DNA from: Sorangium cellulosum
GTDB taxonomy: Bacteria; Myxococcota_A; Polyangia; Polyangiales; Polyangiaceae
Assembly: GCF_004135735.1 (NCBI RefSeq)
Contig: NZ_CP012670.1
Coordinates: 5,968,501-6,032,500, forward strand
DNA: 64,000 nt
Direction of reading: 5' to 3'
Shown: positions 29,225-39,131 of the stretch, in pieces
Layout: the number at the start of each line of letters is the position of its first letter
Position numbering within the stretch: position 1 is the first letter of the stretch
Position numbers and translations under genes: made by a program
Notes under the pieces: model-generated
What the model was told of the DNA's origin: nothing
The model's database searches: none
The model's input: the letters and a program-made list of their open reading frames with translations, nothing else

Positions 29225-30124
29225 TTGTCAATCGTGCCCGGAACCGTTCTGCTCCAGCGCTACCGCGTGCTGCGTCACCTGCGCCGCGAGGGCCTCGGTG
29301 AGGTGTTCAGCGCCGAGGACGCGAGCACTGGCCGCCGGGTGGCGGTGAAGGTGCTCGGCGATCCCCCGGAGCGCCTGGACCCGACGAAGGTGCTCGGCGC
29401 GCCGGAGCGCATGGCGAAGGCGGAGGCCGCGGCGCGCTTCGGGCACGAGGCGATCGCGTGCGCGCGGCTGCGGGGGCCGCACACGCTCCCGTCGCTCGAC
29501 GGCGGCGAGGATCCCGAGCACGGCCCGCTGATCGTGTTCGAGCTGCGCGAGGGGGAGCTCCTCGGCGACCGCCTCGCCCGGCAGGGGCCGATCCCGTTCA
29601 GCGTCCTGCACCCGCTGGTCGAGCAGCTCTGGCTGGCGCTCGCCGAGCTCCACGAGATGGGCATCGTCCACCGCGACATCAGCTCCATGAAGGTGCTCGT
29701 CGATCGGGGGCCCGACGGCGAGCGGGTGACGCTGCTCGACCTCGGCTCGTGCAAGCTGCCTCCCGCGCTCTGCGACGAGGAGCCGAGCGTCTCGGACCGG
29801 CGCCTCGGCGACATCCGGTTCGTGCCCCCCGAGCAGCTCGGCGACGCGAAGGCGGTGGATCACCGGGCCGATCTCTACGCGGCCACCACCGTGGTCTTCC
29901 AGGCGCTCACGGGCGAGCTGCCGTACGCCGCGCGCAATCTCATGATGCTCGCCGACCTCAAGACGAGGACGGCGCCGCGCCGGCTCGGCACCATGATGCC
30001 CCCGCCGGTCGACCGGCGACTGGAGGTGTTCGTGAACCGGGGCCTGGCCCACAACCCGGACCGCCGCTTCGCGGGCATCGCCGACGCGCTCGAAGGCTGG
30101 CGGGCGCTGCGCCCCACCGCCTGA
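29225..30124 (+). CDS. Protein kinase-like protein with degraded catalytic loop
   Basis: 299 residues, kinase domain only. The TTG at 29225 is chosen because GGAGG lies 6 bases upstream; the next GTG (29234) would be too far. The P-loop is RREGLGEVF and Lys is present in VAVKVLG. The catalytic loop reads HRDISSMKVLV: the Asp remains, but the usual Lys and the Mg-binding Asn of HRDLKPxN are Ser and Lys. DFG is DLG, and the activation segment ends VPPEQ. Activity is therefore doubtful and a pseudokinase role is possible. There is no extra domain or membrane segment. Confidence 0.85.
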   Translation: MSIVPGTVLLQRYRVLRHLRREGLGEVFSAEDASTGRRVAVKVLGDPPERLDPTKVLGAPERMAKAEAAARFGHEAIACARLRGPHTLPSLDGGEDPEHGPLIVFELREGELLGDRLARQGPIPFSVLHPLVEQLWLALAELHEMGIVHRDISSMKVLVDRGPDGERVTLLDLGSCKLPPALCDEEPSVSDRRLGDIRFVPPEQLGDAKAVDHRADLYAATTVVFQALTGELPYAARNLMMLADLKTRTAPRRLGTMMPPPVDRRLEVFVNRGLAHNPDRRFAGIADALEGWRALRPTA

Positions 30125-30125
30125 C

Positions 30126-30343
30126 CGTCGCGACGGCCCCCGCGCGGCCCCGCTCGCCCGATCGTCGCGACGGCCCCCGCGCGGCCCCGCTCGCCTGATC
30201 GCCGCGACAGCTCCCGGTGCCCCCGCTCGCCTGATCGCCGCGACGGCTCCCGGTGCCTCCGCTCGCCTGATCGTCGCGACGGCTCCCGGTGCCTCCGCTC
30301 GCCTGATCGTCGCGACGGCCCCCGCGCGGCGCCTCGCCGCTCC
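30126..30343. repeat. 36-37 bp tandem repeat, six copies
   Basis: Copies start at 30126, 30163, 30200, 30236, 30272 and 30308. Each begins CG(T/C)CGCGAC(G/A)G and ends in CGCTCGCC(T/C)GAT. Two sequence subtypes alternate (CCCCCGCGCGGC versus CTCCCGGTGCC). The array starts two bases after the stop codon of the kinase-like gene and has no unique spacers. Confidence 0.92.
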
Positions 30344-31101
30344 TGCCTGGACACCCCGGCCGGCCACGCGACCTGATGCTGTCGATTGTCCGGCGATCTT
30401 GATGGGAAGGGGGGAATCCCTCCCGTGGCGGATCCGGCAGCCCCGCGTCCAGCGACCCCTCGGGGAGGCCGCCGGCGCGGCGGCTCGCGCCGCGCCACAT
30501 CCGGGTCCGGGCGCGCAACGCGCATTGCGCAGGGGCGCGTCGCGGCGGCGTTTCGCGAGCGCTGCTCCGGCGCCATGGAGCAGGACCGCCCTTCCGGACT
30601 CCGTTCGGCCAGCGGCGCGGACTGCCATTGCAACAGCGCGCTCGATTTTCTCATCAACGCTCCCAACACCCCCTTACGGACGGGTCGATCACTTTGCTGC
30701 ACGATCGACAGGCACCCGGCATGTCTTCCTGATGAGCGCCGCCGCATCTCGATCAGTTTACGATTTACGACCCGTCGTCATCATGGGATCAGTCCGGGCC
30801 TTACCGCCTACGGCCCTGGCGAGGAATACGCACCTTCAGTCCAGAAACCGCATCTCACAGGATTGCAGAGCGTGAGCACGCATGTTAATCCGGGGTTCGC
30901 TCGCTCGCCGCCGCGCCCACTCGCGCGGCGTCAGGGCAACCGGAGCGACGTGCAGATCCCTCTTGCGCGGGTGTCCGCGAGCCCCGCTTCGACGTTGCTG
31001 GGCGCCTCCGCGCCTCGGCGTCGGCGCGGTGTTCGCGGAGCCGGGCTCATCCGGGATCGGCTCGTCTTCTGGGCTCTCTCAACCCTCGCCGCCACCACGT
31101 T
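30344..31101. other. Intergenic region, partly lower GC, no gene
   Basis: About 760 bases between the tandem array and the glycosyltransferase gene. From ~30640 to ~30880 the GC content drops, with stretches such as CGATTTTCTC and GTTTACGATTTACG. Open frames here lack coding-type third-position bias and family features. A long promoter/leader or relic DNA is likely. Confidence 0.4.
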
Positions 31102-32244
31102 ATGACGACACCTACCTACCGTTATGTCTTCCTGGGACTCTCCATCACGTCTTCGTGGGGCAACGGCCACGCCACGACGTACAGAGCGCTCCTCCGGGCG
31201 CTCGCGTCCCGCGGCCACCAGGTGCTCTTTCTGGAGCGGAGCCTCTCCATCTATGACCAGCACCGCGATCTGCCCAACCCGCCTTATGGCACGACCGAGC
31301 GCTACTCGAGCATTGCGGAGCTCCGCGACAGATTCTCACGCGCCGTGCGCGAAGCCGATCTCGTGATCGTGGGCTCGTTCGTCCCGGAAGGGGCGACCGT
31401 CGGCGCGTGGATCACGGAGGAGGCGCGCGGCAAGGCCGCGTTCTACGACCTCGACACGCCGGTCACGCTGGGCCGGCTGGCGCACGGCGACCACGCGTAC
31501 CTCACGCCGGCGCTGATCCCGCGGTATGATCTGTACCTCTCGGCGACGGGCGGCCCGACGCTGGAGCGGCTGGAGCGCGGCCACGGCGCGGTGCGCGCGC
31601 GGGCGCTCTACTGCGCGGCCGACACCGACGTCTACTATCCCCAGCCGACGCCGATGCGCTGGGACCTCGGCTACCTCGGCACCTACAGCGACGATCGGCA
31701 GGCGTCGGTCGAGCGGCTCCTGCTCGAGCCGGCGCGGCGCATGCGCCGCGGGCGCTTCGCGGTGGCGGGCGCGCAGTATCCGGCGTCGCTCGCGTGGCCC
31801 GAGAACGTCTCCCGGACAGAGCACCTGCCGCCGGACGAGCACCGGATCTTCTACAACGCCCAGCGGTTCACGCTGAACCTGACCCGCCGGGCGATGGTCG
31901 AGTCCGGCTGGTCGCCGAGCGCGCGCCTGTTCGAGGCGGCCGCGTGCGGGACCCCTGTCCTGAGCGACACCTGGCCGGGGATCGAGACGTTCTTCCAGCC
32001 GGGCGAGGAGATCCTCCTCGTCCGCTCGCCGGAGGACGTGCTCCGGAAGCTCCGGGAGATGAAGGAGGACAAGCGCCTGACCGTGGGCCAGCGCGCGCGG
32101 CAGCGCGTCTTCGCCGAGCACACGGCGATGCACCGGGCCGAGGCGTTCGAGCGCTACACGCGCGAGGTGCTCGACGCCGCGAGCCGGGCGCGGGCGCGCC
32201 GCGATCGCGACGGGCAGACCACGGCCTCGCCCCAGAGCGGCTGA
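31102..32244 (+). CDS. Glycosyltransferase (CgeB/GT4-like)
   Basis: 380 residues from ATG 31102. It opens with a Rossmann strand and glycine-rich loop (YVFLGLSITSSWGNGHATTYRALLRAL), and has LFLERS and an N-terminal domain ending with YDLYLS. The C-terminal half has the pattern of CgeB/GT4-type transferases: LGYLGTYSDDRQ, LNLTRRAMVESGWSPSARLFEAAACGTPVLSD, ending PGIETFFQPGEEILLVRSPEDVL. The Glu of LFEAAACG corresponds to the nucleotide-sugar contact of the EX7E-type motif. The acceptor is unknown; spore-coat or surface glycan work is typical of relatives. Confidence 0.8.
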   Translation: MTTPTYRYVFLGLSITSSWGNGHATTYRALLRALASRGHQVLFLERSLSIYDQHRDLPNPPYGTTERYSSIAELRDRFSRAVREADLVIVGSFVPEGATVGAWITEEARGKAAFYDLDTPVTLGRLAHGDHAYLTPALIPRYDLYLSATGGPTLERLERGHGAVRARALYCAADTDVYYPQPTPMRWDLGYLGTYSDDRQASVERLLLEPARRMRRGRFAVAGAQYPASLAWPENVSRTEHLPPDEHRIFYNAQRFTLNLTRRAMVESGWSPSARLFEAAACGTPVLSDTWPGIETFFQPGEEILLVRSPEDVLRKLREMKEDKRLTVGQRARQRVFAEHTAMHRAEAFERYTREVLDAASRARARRDRDGQTTASPQSG

Positions 32245-32306
32245 CCTTCGCCCGCCGCGCTCCTGCTCCCCTTGCCGCTCGGGGCGGCGCGCATTAGGCC
32301 ACGGCG

Positions 32307-33467
<1,161 letters not shown>

Positions 33468-33487
33468 TCCGCGCGGCCCCCGCCCGG

Positions 33488-33615
33488 GCCCGCCGGTGGG
33501 GGTCACGTTGGGGGTGCTCCCCTCCGGGGCTTGCGTTCCGGCGGGCCCCTGTCGTGGCCCGCCTGCACTCCAGCCCCTCCGGCGAGCACCCCCAACGTGA
33601 CCCCCACCGGCGGGC
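33488..33615. repeat. Perfect 31 bp inverted repeat (intergenic palindromic element)
   Basis: The arms 33488-33518 and 33585-33615 are exact inverse complements over 31 bases, with a 66-base loop that itself holds CCTCCGGGGCTTGCG. It follows rlmN and precedes accC on the same strand. It could act as a terminator, but the size and the presence of related copies (478-500, 6031-6155, perhaps 39896-40151) suggest a mobile or REP-like intergenic repeat. Confidence 0.92.
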
Positions 33616-33661
33616 CGCGAGCGCCTTGACTCCCCGCCATGCGGCGGCGTAGCTGTCCCTC

Positions 33662-35062
33662 GTGCTGAAGAAGATCCTCGTCGCCAACCGTGGAGAGATC
33701 GCCTGCCGTGTTCTCCGGACCTGCAAGCGGCTCGGGATCGCGACGGTCGCCGTGTACTCGGACGCGGACGCGGGCGCGCCGCACGTCGCCCTGGCCGACG
33801 AGGCCGTGCGCATCGGGCCGCCGCCGGTCCGGGAGAGCTACCTCGTCATGCACGCGATCATCGACGCCGCCCGCGCGACGGGCGCCGACGGGATCCACCC
33901 CGGCTACGGGCTGCTCAGCGAGAACGAGGCGTTCGCCGAGGCCGTCCTCGAGGCCGGGATCACCTTCATCGGCCCGCCGCCCGCCGTGCTCCACGCCTTC
34001 GGCGACAAGCTCCGCGCGCGCGACGTCGCGCGCGCGTCCGACGTCTTCCCGCCGCCGGGCACGGGCGGCCCCGTCGATCCGTCCGACGTCGAGGCCGCCC
34101 ATCGCGCCGCCGAGGCCGTCGGCTTCCCGCTGCTCGTCAAGGCCGCGGGCGGCGGCGGCGGCATCGGCATGCAGATCGTCGCCGATCCGGGCAAGCTCCC
34201 CCGCGCCCTCACGGCGTGCTCCGACCGCGGCCGCGCCGCCTTCGGCGACGCGCGCGTGTACATGGAGCGGTACATCGAGCGCCCGCGCCACATCGAGGTG
34301 CAGGTGCTGTGCGACGGGAAGGGCGGCGCCGTCGCGCTCGGCGAGCGCGAGTGCAGCGTCCAGCGCCGGCACCAGAAGATCATCGAGGAGTCCCCGTCGC
34401 CCGCCCCGTTCTTCCAGGGAGAGGCGGGCGAGGCCCGCAGGAAGACGCTCCACGAGAGCGCCCTGCGCGTCGTGACCGCCGCCGGCTACGTCGGCGCCGG
34501 CACCGTCGAGTTCGTCGCCGCGGAGAGCGGCGAGCTCTACTTCCTCGAGGTGAACGCCCGGCTCCAGGTCGAGCACTGCGTGACCGAGATGTGCACCGGG
34601 CTCGATCTGGTCGAGCACCAGATCCGCATCGCCTCGGGCGAGCCGCTCGCGCCGGAGGTGCTGGGCGCCGCGCGCCATGGCCACTCCATCGAGGCGCGCC
34701 TCTACGCGGAGGACCCGGCGAAGAAGTTCGCCCCGCAGCCCGGCCGCGTCACGGCGCTCCGCTGGCCCGCCGCGGGCGAGGACCTGCGGATCGAGACCGG
34801 CATCGCCGAGGGGCTCGAGGTGACGCCGTTCTACGACCCGCTGCTCGCCAAGATCGTCGCCCACGGGCCGACGCGCGAGGCGGCGATCGCGCGCCTCGAC
34901 CGGGCGCTCGCCGAGACGACGCTCGAGCTCACCGGCCCGGCCGGGCCCGCCGCGACGAACCTCGCCTTCCTGCGCCGGATCCTGGCGGACGGCGACTTCC
35001 GGGCCGGGCAGTACGACACGCACCTCGCCGAGGCGCTCGCCGCGGGCAAGAGGGCCGGGTGA
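33662..35062 (+). CDS. accC: Biotin carboxylase (acyl-CoA carboxylase subunit)
   Basis: 466 residues, GTG start. The biotin-carboxylase N-domain is KILVANRGEIACRVLRTCK, the ATP-grasp has KAAGGGGGIGM, and later motifs are HIEVQVLCDG, ERECSVQRRHQKIIEE and FLEVNARLQVEHCVTE (catalytic Glu/Asn/Arg). There is no biotinyl (BCCP) domain, so the enzyme needs a separate carrier and carboxyltransferase. It carboxylates biotin with bicarbonate and ATP for acetyl- or propionyl-CoA carboxylase. One substitution of note is KLRARDVARASDVFPPPGT in place of the usual KxxAxxxMxxAGVPxVPG. The mutase gene starts 30 bases downstream. Confidence 0.9.
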   Translation: MLKKILVANRGEIACRVLRTCKRLGIATVAVYSDADAGAPHVALADEAVRIGPPPVRESYLVMHAIIDAARATGADGIHPGYGLLSENEAFAEAVLEAGITFIGPPPAVLHAFGDKLRARDVARASDVFPPPGTGGPVDPSDVEAAHRAAEAVGFPLLVKAAGGGGGIGMQIVADPGKLPRALTACSDRGRAAFGDARVYMERYIERPRHIEVQVLCDGKGGAVALGERECSVQRRHQKIIEESPSPAPFFQGEAGEARRKTLHESALRVVTAAGYVGAGTVEFVAAESGELYFLEVNARLQVEHCVTEMCTGLDLVEHQIRIASGEPLAPEVLGAARHGHSIEARLYAEDPAKKFAPQPGRVTALRWPAAGEDLRIETGIAEGLEVTPFYDPLLAKIVAHGPTREAAIARLDRALAETTLELTGPAGPAATNLAFLRRILADGDFRAGQYDTHLAEALAAGKRAG

Positions 35063-35092
35063 CCGCGGCCGGGATGAACTAAAGATGAGGTC

Positions 35093-36871
35093 GTGAGCCA
35101 CGACCTGATCCTCGAGCCCGCCGAGCGCTGGCTCGCCCACGACCCCGATCCCGAGACCCAGGCCGAGCTGCGCCGCCTCATCGACGCGGCCAGGGCGGGC
35201 GAAGAGGGCGTCCGCGCCGAGCTCGCCGAGCGCTTCGCCGGCCCCCTCGAGTTCGGCACCGCGGGCCTCCGCGGGGTCCTCGGGGCCGGCGAGAGCCGGA
35301 TGAACCGGGCCGTCGTCCTGCGCACCACCGCGGGGCTCGCCCGCTATCTCCTCGGCGCGCTCGGCGACAGGGCGCGGCGCGCCGGCGTCGTCATCGGCTA
35401 CGACGGCCGCCGGAGGAGCCGCGAGTTCGCGGAGGACATCGCCTGCGCGCTCGCCGCCGCGGGCATCCCGGGGCACCTCTCCCCTGCCCCCTGCCCCACC
35501 CCGGTGGCCGCGTTCGCGGTCCTCCACCTCGGCGCGGCCGCGGGCGTGATGGTGACGGCCAGCCACAACCCGCCCGAGTACAACGGCTACAAGGTGTACT
35601 GGGAGAACGGCGCCCAGATCATCCCGCCGCACGACACCGGCATCGCGACCGCCATCGACGCCGCGCCGCCGGCGGATCAGGTCCCCCGCCTCCCGCTCGA
35701 CGAGGCGCGGGAGAACGGCCTCGTGCGCGACTTCCCCGAGGGGCTCGAGGAGGCGTACCTCCGGGCGATCGGCGGCCTCTCCGTGCGGAGCGACGGCGAT
35801 CGCGGCCTGCGCATCGTGTACACGCCGCTGCACGGCGTGGGCGACCGCCTCGTCCGCGCGGCGCTCGCGCGGGCCGGCTTCACGCGCGTGACGAGCGTGC
35901 CCGAGCAGGCCGAGCCGGACGGCGCGTTCCCCACGGTCGCGTTCCCGAACCCCGAGGAGAAGGGCGCCATGGACCTCGCGTTCGCCCTCGCGAAGCGGGA
36001 AGACGCCGACCTCATCCTCGCCAACGATCCGGACGTCGACCGGCTCGCGGTGGCGGTGCGGCGCCCGGATGGCGGGCACGTGCAGCTCACGGGCAACCAG
36101 GTCGGCGTGCTCCTCGGCCACTACCTGCTCACCGCGGGGCAGGCCCAGGGCGACGCGGGCGCGGGCCGCGTGGTGCTGGCCTCCTGCGTCTCGACCCCGA
36201 TGCTCGGCGCCATCGCCGCGGCGCTCCGGGTGCACTACGAGGAGACCCTCACCGGGTTCAAGTGGATCGCGAACCGGGCGATGGACATCGAGCGCTCGAC
36301 CGGCGCCCGCTTCGTCTTCGGGTTCGAGGAGGCGCTCGGGTACACGATCGGCTCGGTCGTGCGCGACAAGGACGGCATCAGCGCCGCGGTGCTGCTCGCC
36401 GAGCTCGCGGCGGTGCGCAAGGCCGAGGGCAAGACGTTGCTCGATGAGCTCCAGGCGCTCACCCGCGCGTACGGCCTCTACGTGAGCGGGCAGCGCGCCT
36501 ACACCCTGCGCGGCGTCGACGGCGTCGGGAGGATCTCCGCGATCATGGCCGCGCTCCGGAAGAGCCCGCCGGAGGAGATCGCCGGCGTGCCGGTCGTGGC
36601 GTGGCGCGACCTGAAGGCGCGCACGCGCACGACGCGCGACGGCCGGACCGAGCCGCTGATCCTGCCCGAGAGCAACGTGCTCGTGGTCGAGCTCGAGGGC
36701 GGCAGCCGGATCATCGCGCGCCCGAGCGGCACCGAGCCGAAGATCAAGTTCTACTTCGACGTGCGCGAGGCGGTCGCGGAGGGCGAGCCGCTGGCCGACG
36801 CCGAGGCCCGCGCGGCGGCGCGGCTCGACGCCTTCGCCAGAGCGTTCTCGGGCCTCGCCGGGATCGGCTGA
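35093..36871 (+). CDS. Phosphoglucomutase/phosphomannomutase
   Basis: 592 residues, GTG start, of the long bacterial alpha-D-phosphohexomutase type. It has FGTAGLRGVLGAG at the N-terminus, the phosphoserine loop VTASHNPPEYNGYK, the Mg-binding loop ANDPDVDRLAV, the sugar-binding loop FGFEEALGYTIG and the phosphate loop RPSGTEPKIKFY. It interconverts 1- and 6-phospho-hexoses (or the pentose equivalents), feeding glycogen, trehalose and polysaccharide synthesis. It lies just after accC on the same strand and may be cotranscribed, although the two functions are unrelated. Confidence 0.93.
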   Translation: MSHDLILEPAERWLAHDPDPETQAELRRLIDAARAGEEGVRAELAERFAGPLEFGTAGLRGVLGAGESRMNRAVVLRTTAGLARYLLGALGDRARRAGVVIGYDGRRRSREFAEDIACALAAAGIPGHLSPAPCPTPVAAFAVLHLGAAAGVMVTASHNPPEYNGYKVYWENGAQIIPPHDTGIATAIDAAPPADQVPRLPLDEARENGLVRDFPEGLEEAYLRAIGGLSVRSDGDRGLRIVYTPLHGVGDRLVRAALARAGFTRVTSVPEQAEPDGAFPTVAFPNPEEKGAMDLAFALAKREDADLILANDPDVDRLAVAVRRPDGGHVQLTGNQVGVLLGHYLLTAGQAQGDAGAGRVVLASCVSTPMLGAIAAALRVHYEETLTGFKWIANRAMDIERSTGARFVFGFEEALGYTIGSVVRDKDGISAAVLLAELAAVRKAEGKTLLDELQALTRAYGLYVSGQRAYTLRGVDGVGRISAIMAALRKSPPEEIAGVPVVAWRDLKARTRTTRDGRTEPLILPESNVLVVELEGGSRIIARPSGTEPKIKFYFDVREAVAEGEPLADAEARAAARLDAFARAFSGLAGIG

Positions 36872-36983
36872 ACGGCCGCGCCGGGGGGGGCGACACGAGG
36901 CGTCCGCGCCGGGGGCGCGACGCCACGCGGCGACGGCGCGGCGCCACGCAGCGGCGTCGCGCCCTGCCTCGTATCGCGCGGGC

Positions 36984-37763
36984 TCAGCGGCCGGGGTGGC
37001 GGGAGGCGACGCGGCCGACGAAGAACGGGCCCATCTGGCTGACGAACTCGGCGGTCTGGCGCGTCTTCCGCATCGACTGCACGATGTGCGACAGCGGGTG
37101 GAGCTCCTTGCCGACGAGCCCGATCACGAACTCGTTGTCGCGGGCGTCGAGGCCGTGGCACGCGAGGCGGATGTCGTGCGCGAGATCCTGCGCGCCGTAG
37201 GCCCGGCCGATGAGGCCGTGCTCGCGCAGGATGCTCCCCTGCTCGCGGCCGTCGAGCTTGGAGAACGCGCCGCTGCGGCGGAGCGGGTACCACACCGCCC
37301 ACGACCATGCCGGGTTGAGGGCGGTCTCGGCCGGGCGCCGGAGCATCCAGTACTCGAGGTCCTGCTCGTAGCCGGTCGAGTACGAGCGCCCCAGCATCGT
37401 GAAATCGGGCTGGAGCTCCAGCGCGCGGAGCTCGCCGCGGTTCAGGGCGGGCCGGACCGTCTGGACGAAGAAGGCCGGGTCCTCGGCCCACGTGAGGACG
37501 CCGATCCCGCGCGGATCGTTGAGGTCCTCGTACACGACCGCGCCGACGCCCTGCTCCTCCAGGGCCCGGCCCGCCGCTCGGGTCAGCTCCGCCGGATCGC
37601 CGGCGCCCGCGCACCGGAAGACGAGCAGCTGCATGAACAGACGGCGGTCGAGGATCTGCGGCCGCCCATCGCGCGGCGCTCCGCGCTCGGCGACATCGAT
37701 GTGCGGCAGCTCGGGCTCCGCGTGCCCGGCGGCGGCCGGGCGACCCGTCGTGGATTCGCTCAT
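36984..37763 (-). CDS. Chlorite dismutase-family heme protein (HemQ-like)
   Basis: 259 residues. The family core is visible: LMQLLVFRCAGA-type first strand (here FMQLLVF), YWMLRRPAETALNPAWSWAVWYPLRRSGAF, REHGLIGRAYG with the probable proximal His, and the C-terminal strand NEFVIGLVGKELHPLSHIVQSMRKT...FFVGR. Family members are chlorite dismutases or coproheme decarboxylases (heme synthesis); the conserved distal Arg of true chlorite dismutases cannot be assigned confidently. ATG 37763 precedes a short disordered tail. Two direct repeats lie ~95-190 bases upstream. Confidence 0.8.
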   Translation of the reverse strand: MSESTTGRPAAAGHAEPELPHIDVAERGAPRDGRPQILDRRLFMQLLVFRCAGAGDPAELTRAAGRALEEQGVGAVVYEDLNDPRGIGVLTWAEDPAFFVQTVRPALNRGELRALELQPDFTMLGRSYSTGYEQDLEYWMLRRPAETALNPAWSWAVWYPLRRSGAFSKLDGREQGSILREHGLIGRAYGAQDLAHDIRLACHGLDARDNEFVIGLVGKELHPLSHIVQSMRKTRQTAEFVSQMGPFFVGRVASRHPGR

Positions 37764-38227
37764 GGCGTAGGGGTACCGAGGTTCGCGGTGGACGGCAACA
37801 GCAAGGCGGGGCACCGCCCCGCGCGCCCGTGCGCTGCGGAGCCCGTGCGCATGCCCACGTGACACTCGTTACAGTTGCTCCCGTACCCCGCGCCGCGCCC
37901 CCCCGCGGACGCGGGGAATCGCGTGACACCCATTACAATTGTGCCCATACCGGAGCCGAGGCGCGCAGCGTGCTCACGGGAGGACGGCGCTGGACACCCG
38001 GGTTCACGCCTGTCGACGGTCCGTGCGATCCGTGTCGCACGTCTGCTTCTTCGTAATCATCTCTTGCCATCCCGGCCGACTCACGCTCCCCTGCAATGTA
38101 CAACCACGACCCCTGGAGTCGCCCCGATGACGTGTGCCCGTGCAGGACTTCTCGCCCGACGAAGCACGCGCCGAGCCCGCGATCGGGCTCCGCATCGTCG
38201 AGGCCTTCTCGCCGTAGGTTCGCCGAG
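37764..38227. other. Intergenic region between divergent genes
   Basis: No gene. It separates the Cld-family gene from the V4R-like gene and holds the paired direct repeats at 37858-37951. A moderately lower-GC stretch at 38040-38100 (TCTTCGTAATCATCTCTTG) could hold the promoter of the rightward gene. Confidence 0.5.
37858..37951. promoter_or_regulatory. Paired ~30 bp direct repeats, operator candidate
   Basis: The segments 37858-37887 and 37922-37951 agree at about 24 of 30 positions. The shared core, read toward the Cld-family gene, is TGTAAYGRGTGTCACG, and both copies also share GGTAYGGG. The centre-to-centre spacing is 64 bases, about six helical turns, which suits cooperative regulator binding on one face. 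Confidence 0.6.
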
Positions 38228-38833
38228 ATGAAGACGTACGACACGAAGAGCAAAATCTCGACCCCCGCCGGCCGATGTAAAGGAACGTTGCTGGTCAACC
38301 TCCGATCGTTCATCACGACGAGCCGCGACGCTGGCGCCTGGGAGCGGCTCGTGACATCGCTGCCCAAGTCAGACCGGGACGTACTATGCCAGCCCCTGCT
38401 CGTGAGCAGCTGGTATCCGATCGGCGTCTGGAACCGGGCATTGCGAACGCACATTCGGTCTGCGGGCGACCAGGCCGCCGAGATCAAGCGGGTGGCGCGT
38501 TACATCGCGGATCGCGACCTCAATACGGTGTTGAAGTTCGCGCTCTCGATCGCCATGCCCGACACGATCGTCGCCCGCACTGGAATGTTCTGGTCGCGCT
38601 ACTTCGATTCCGGCAAGGTCTCGCCGCGGATGGTGAAGCCGCGCGAGTGGGTGCTGACCATCACGGGTCCGACCGGGGACGATGAGGGGCCTTCGGCGAT
38701 GAACTGCGGAGAGGGTGTCTCCGGGTGGGTCGAGCAGGCGCTCCTGTTGTGCGGTGCGACCACGCCCAAGGTGACCCATCAGCGGTGCCGGTTCCGCGGC
38801 GCAACCGAGTGCCTGTCCGCGGTGGTATGGTGA
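38228..38833 (+). CDS. Small V4R/DUF2378-like protein of unknown function
   Basis: 201 residues from ATG 38228. The frame upstream is non-coding in style. The sequence runs KGTLLVNLRSFI..., YPIGVWNRAL, WSRYFDSGKVSPRMVKPREWVLTI, and ends CRFRGATECLSAVVW. The end matches the Gxx-C-hydrophobic finish of V4R-like domains and of the myxobacterial DUF2378/TIGR02265 family. These are thought to be small-molecule or protein-interaction modules. The codon bias is less GC-rich than that of its neighbours. A TenA-like gene follows ~300 bases downstream on the same strand. Confidence 0.6.
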   Translation: MKTYDTKSKISTPAGRCKGTLLVNLRSFITTSRDAGAWERLVTSLPKSDRDVLCQPLLVSSWYPIGVWNRALRTHIRSAGDQAAEIKRVARYIADRDLNTVLKFALSIAMPDTIVARTGMFWSRYFDSGKVSPRMVKPREWVLTITGPTGDDEGPSAMNCGEGVSGWVEQALLLCGATTPKVTHQRCRFRGATECLSAVVW

Positions 38834-39131
38834 CCAACGTGACCGGGGCCGGCCGTCCTGCTGGCCTCGCAGCGCCCTCGTTTGGCTATTGACTTGCTCC
38901 TTCGCCCCGATCAAGACTGGATGCAGGCGGGACACATGTACACGAAGCCTCCCAGAGTGAGGTCATCGTGCTGGCCCTCTTACCCTCCACGCTCAGGGGT
39001 CAGCATCATGTCCGCGTCGCGTACCGTCTCCTGACGGCCGCCTGGCTGGTCAGCCTGAGGGGGTAGCGATGGGGTGAGACCGGCAAGCAGTCACGAGGGA
39101 GATTGACCGAGCTCAACCTCCAGGTGCTTTC
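38834..39131 (+). promoter_or_regulatory. Spacer with promoter candidate for the TenA-like gene
   Basis: About 300 bases without a gene. TTGACT near 38887 resembles a -35 element, but I see no well-spaced -10 box. The region is less GC-rich than the flanking genes. Confidence 0.25.

Noticed and set aside
30126..30343. CRISPR array
   Set aside because: The repeats are contiguous without unique spacers, the sequence is not palindromic in CRISPR fashion and no cas gene is nearby.
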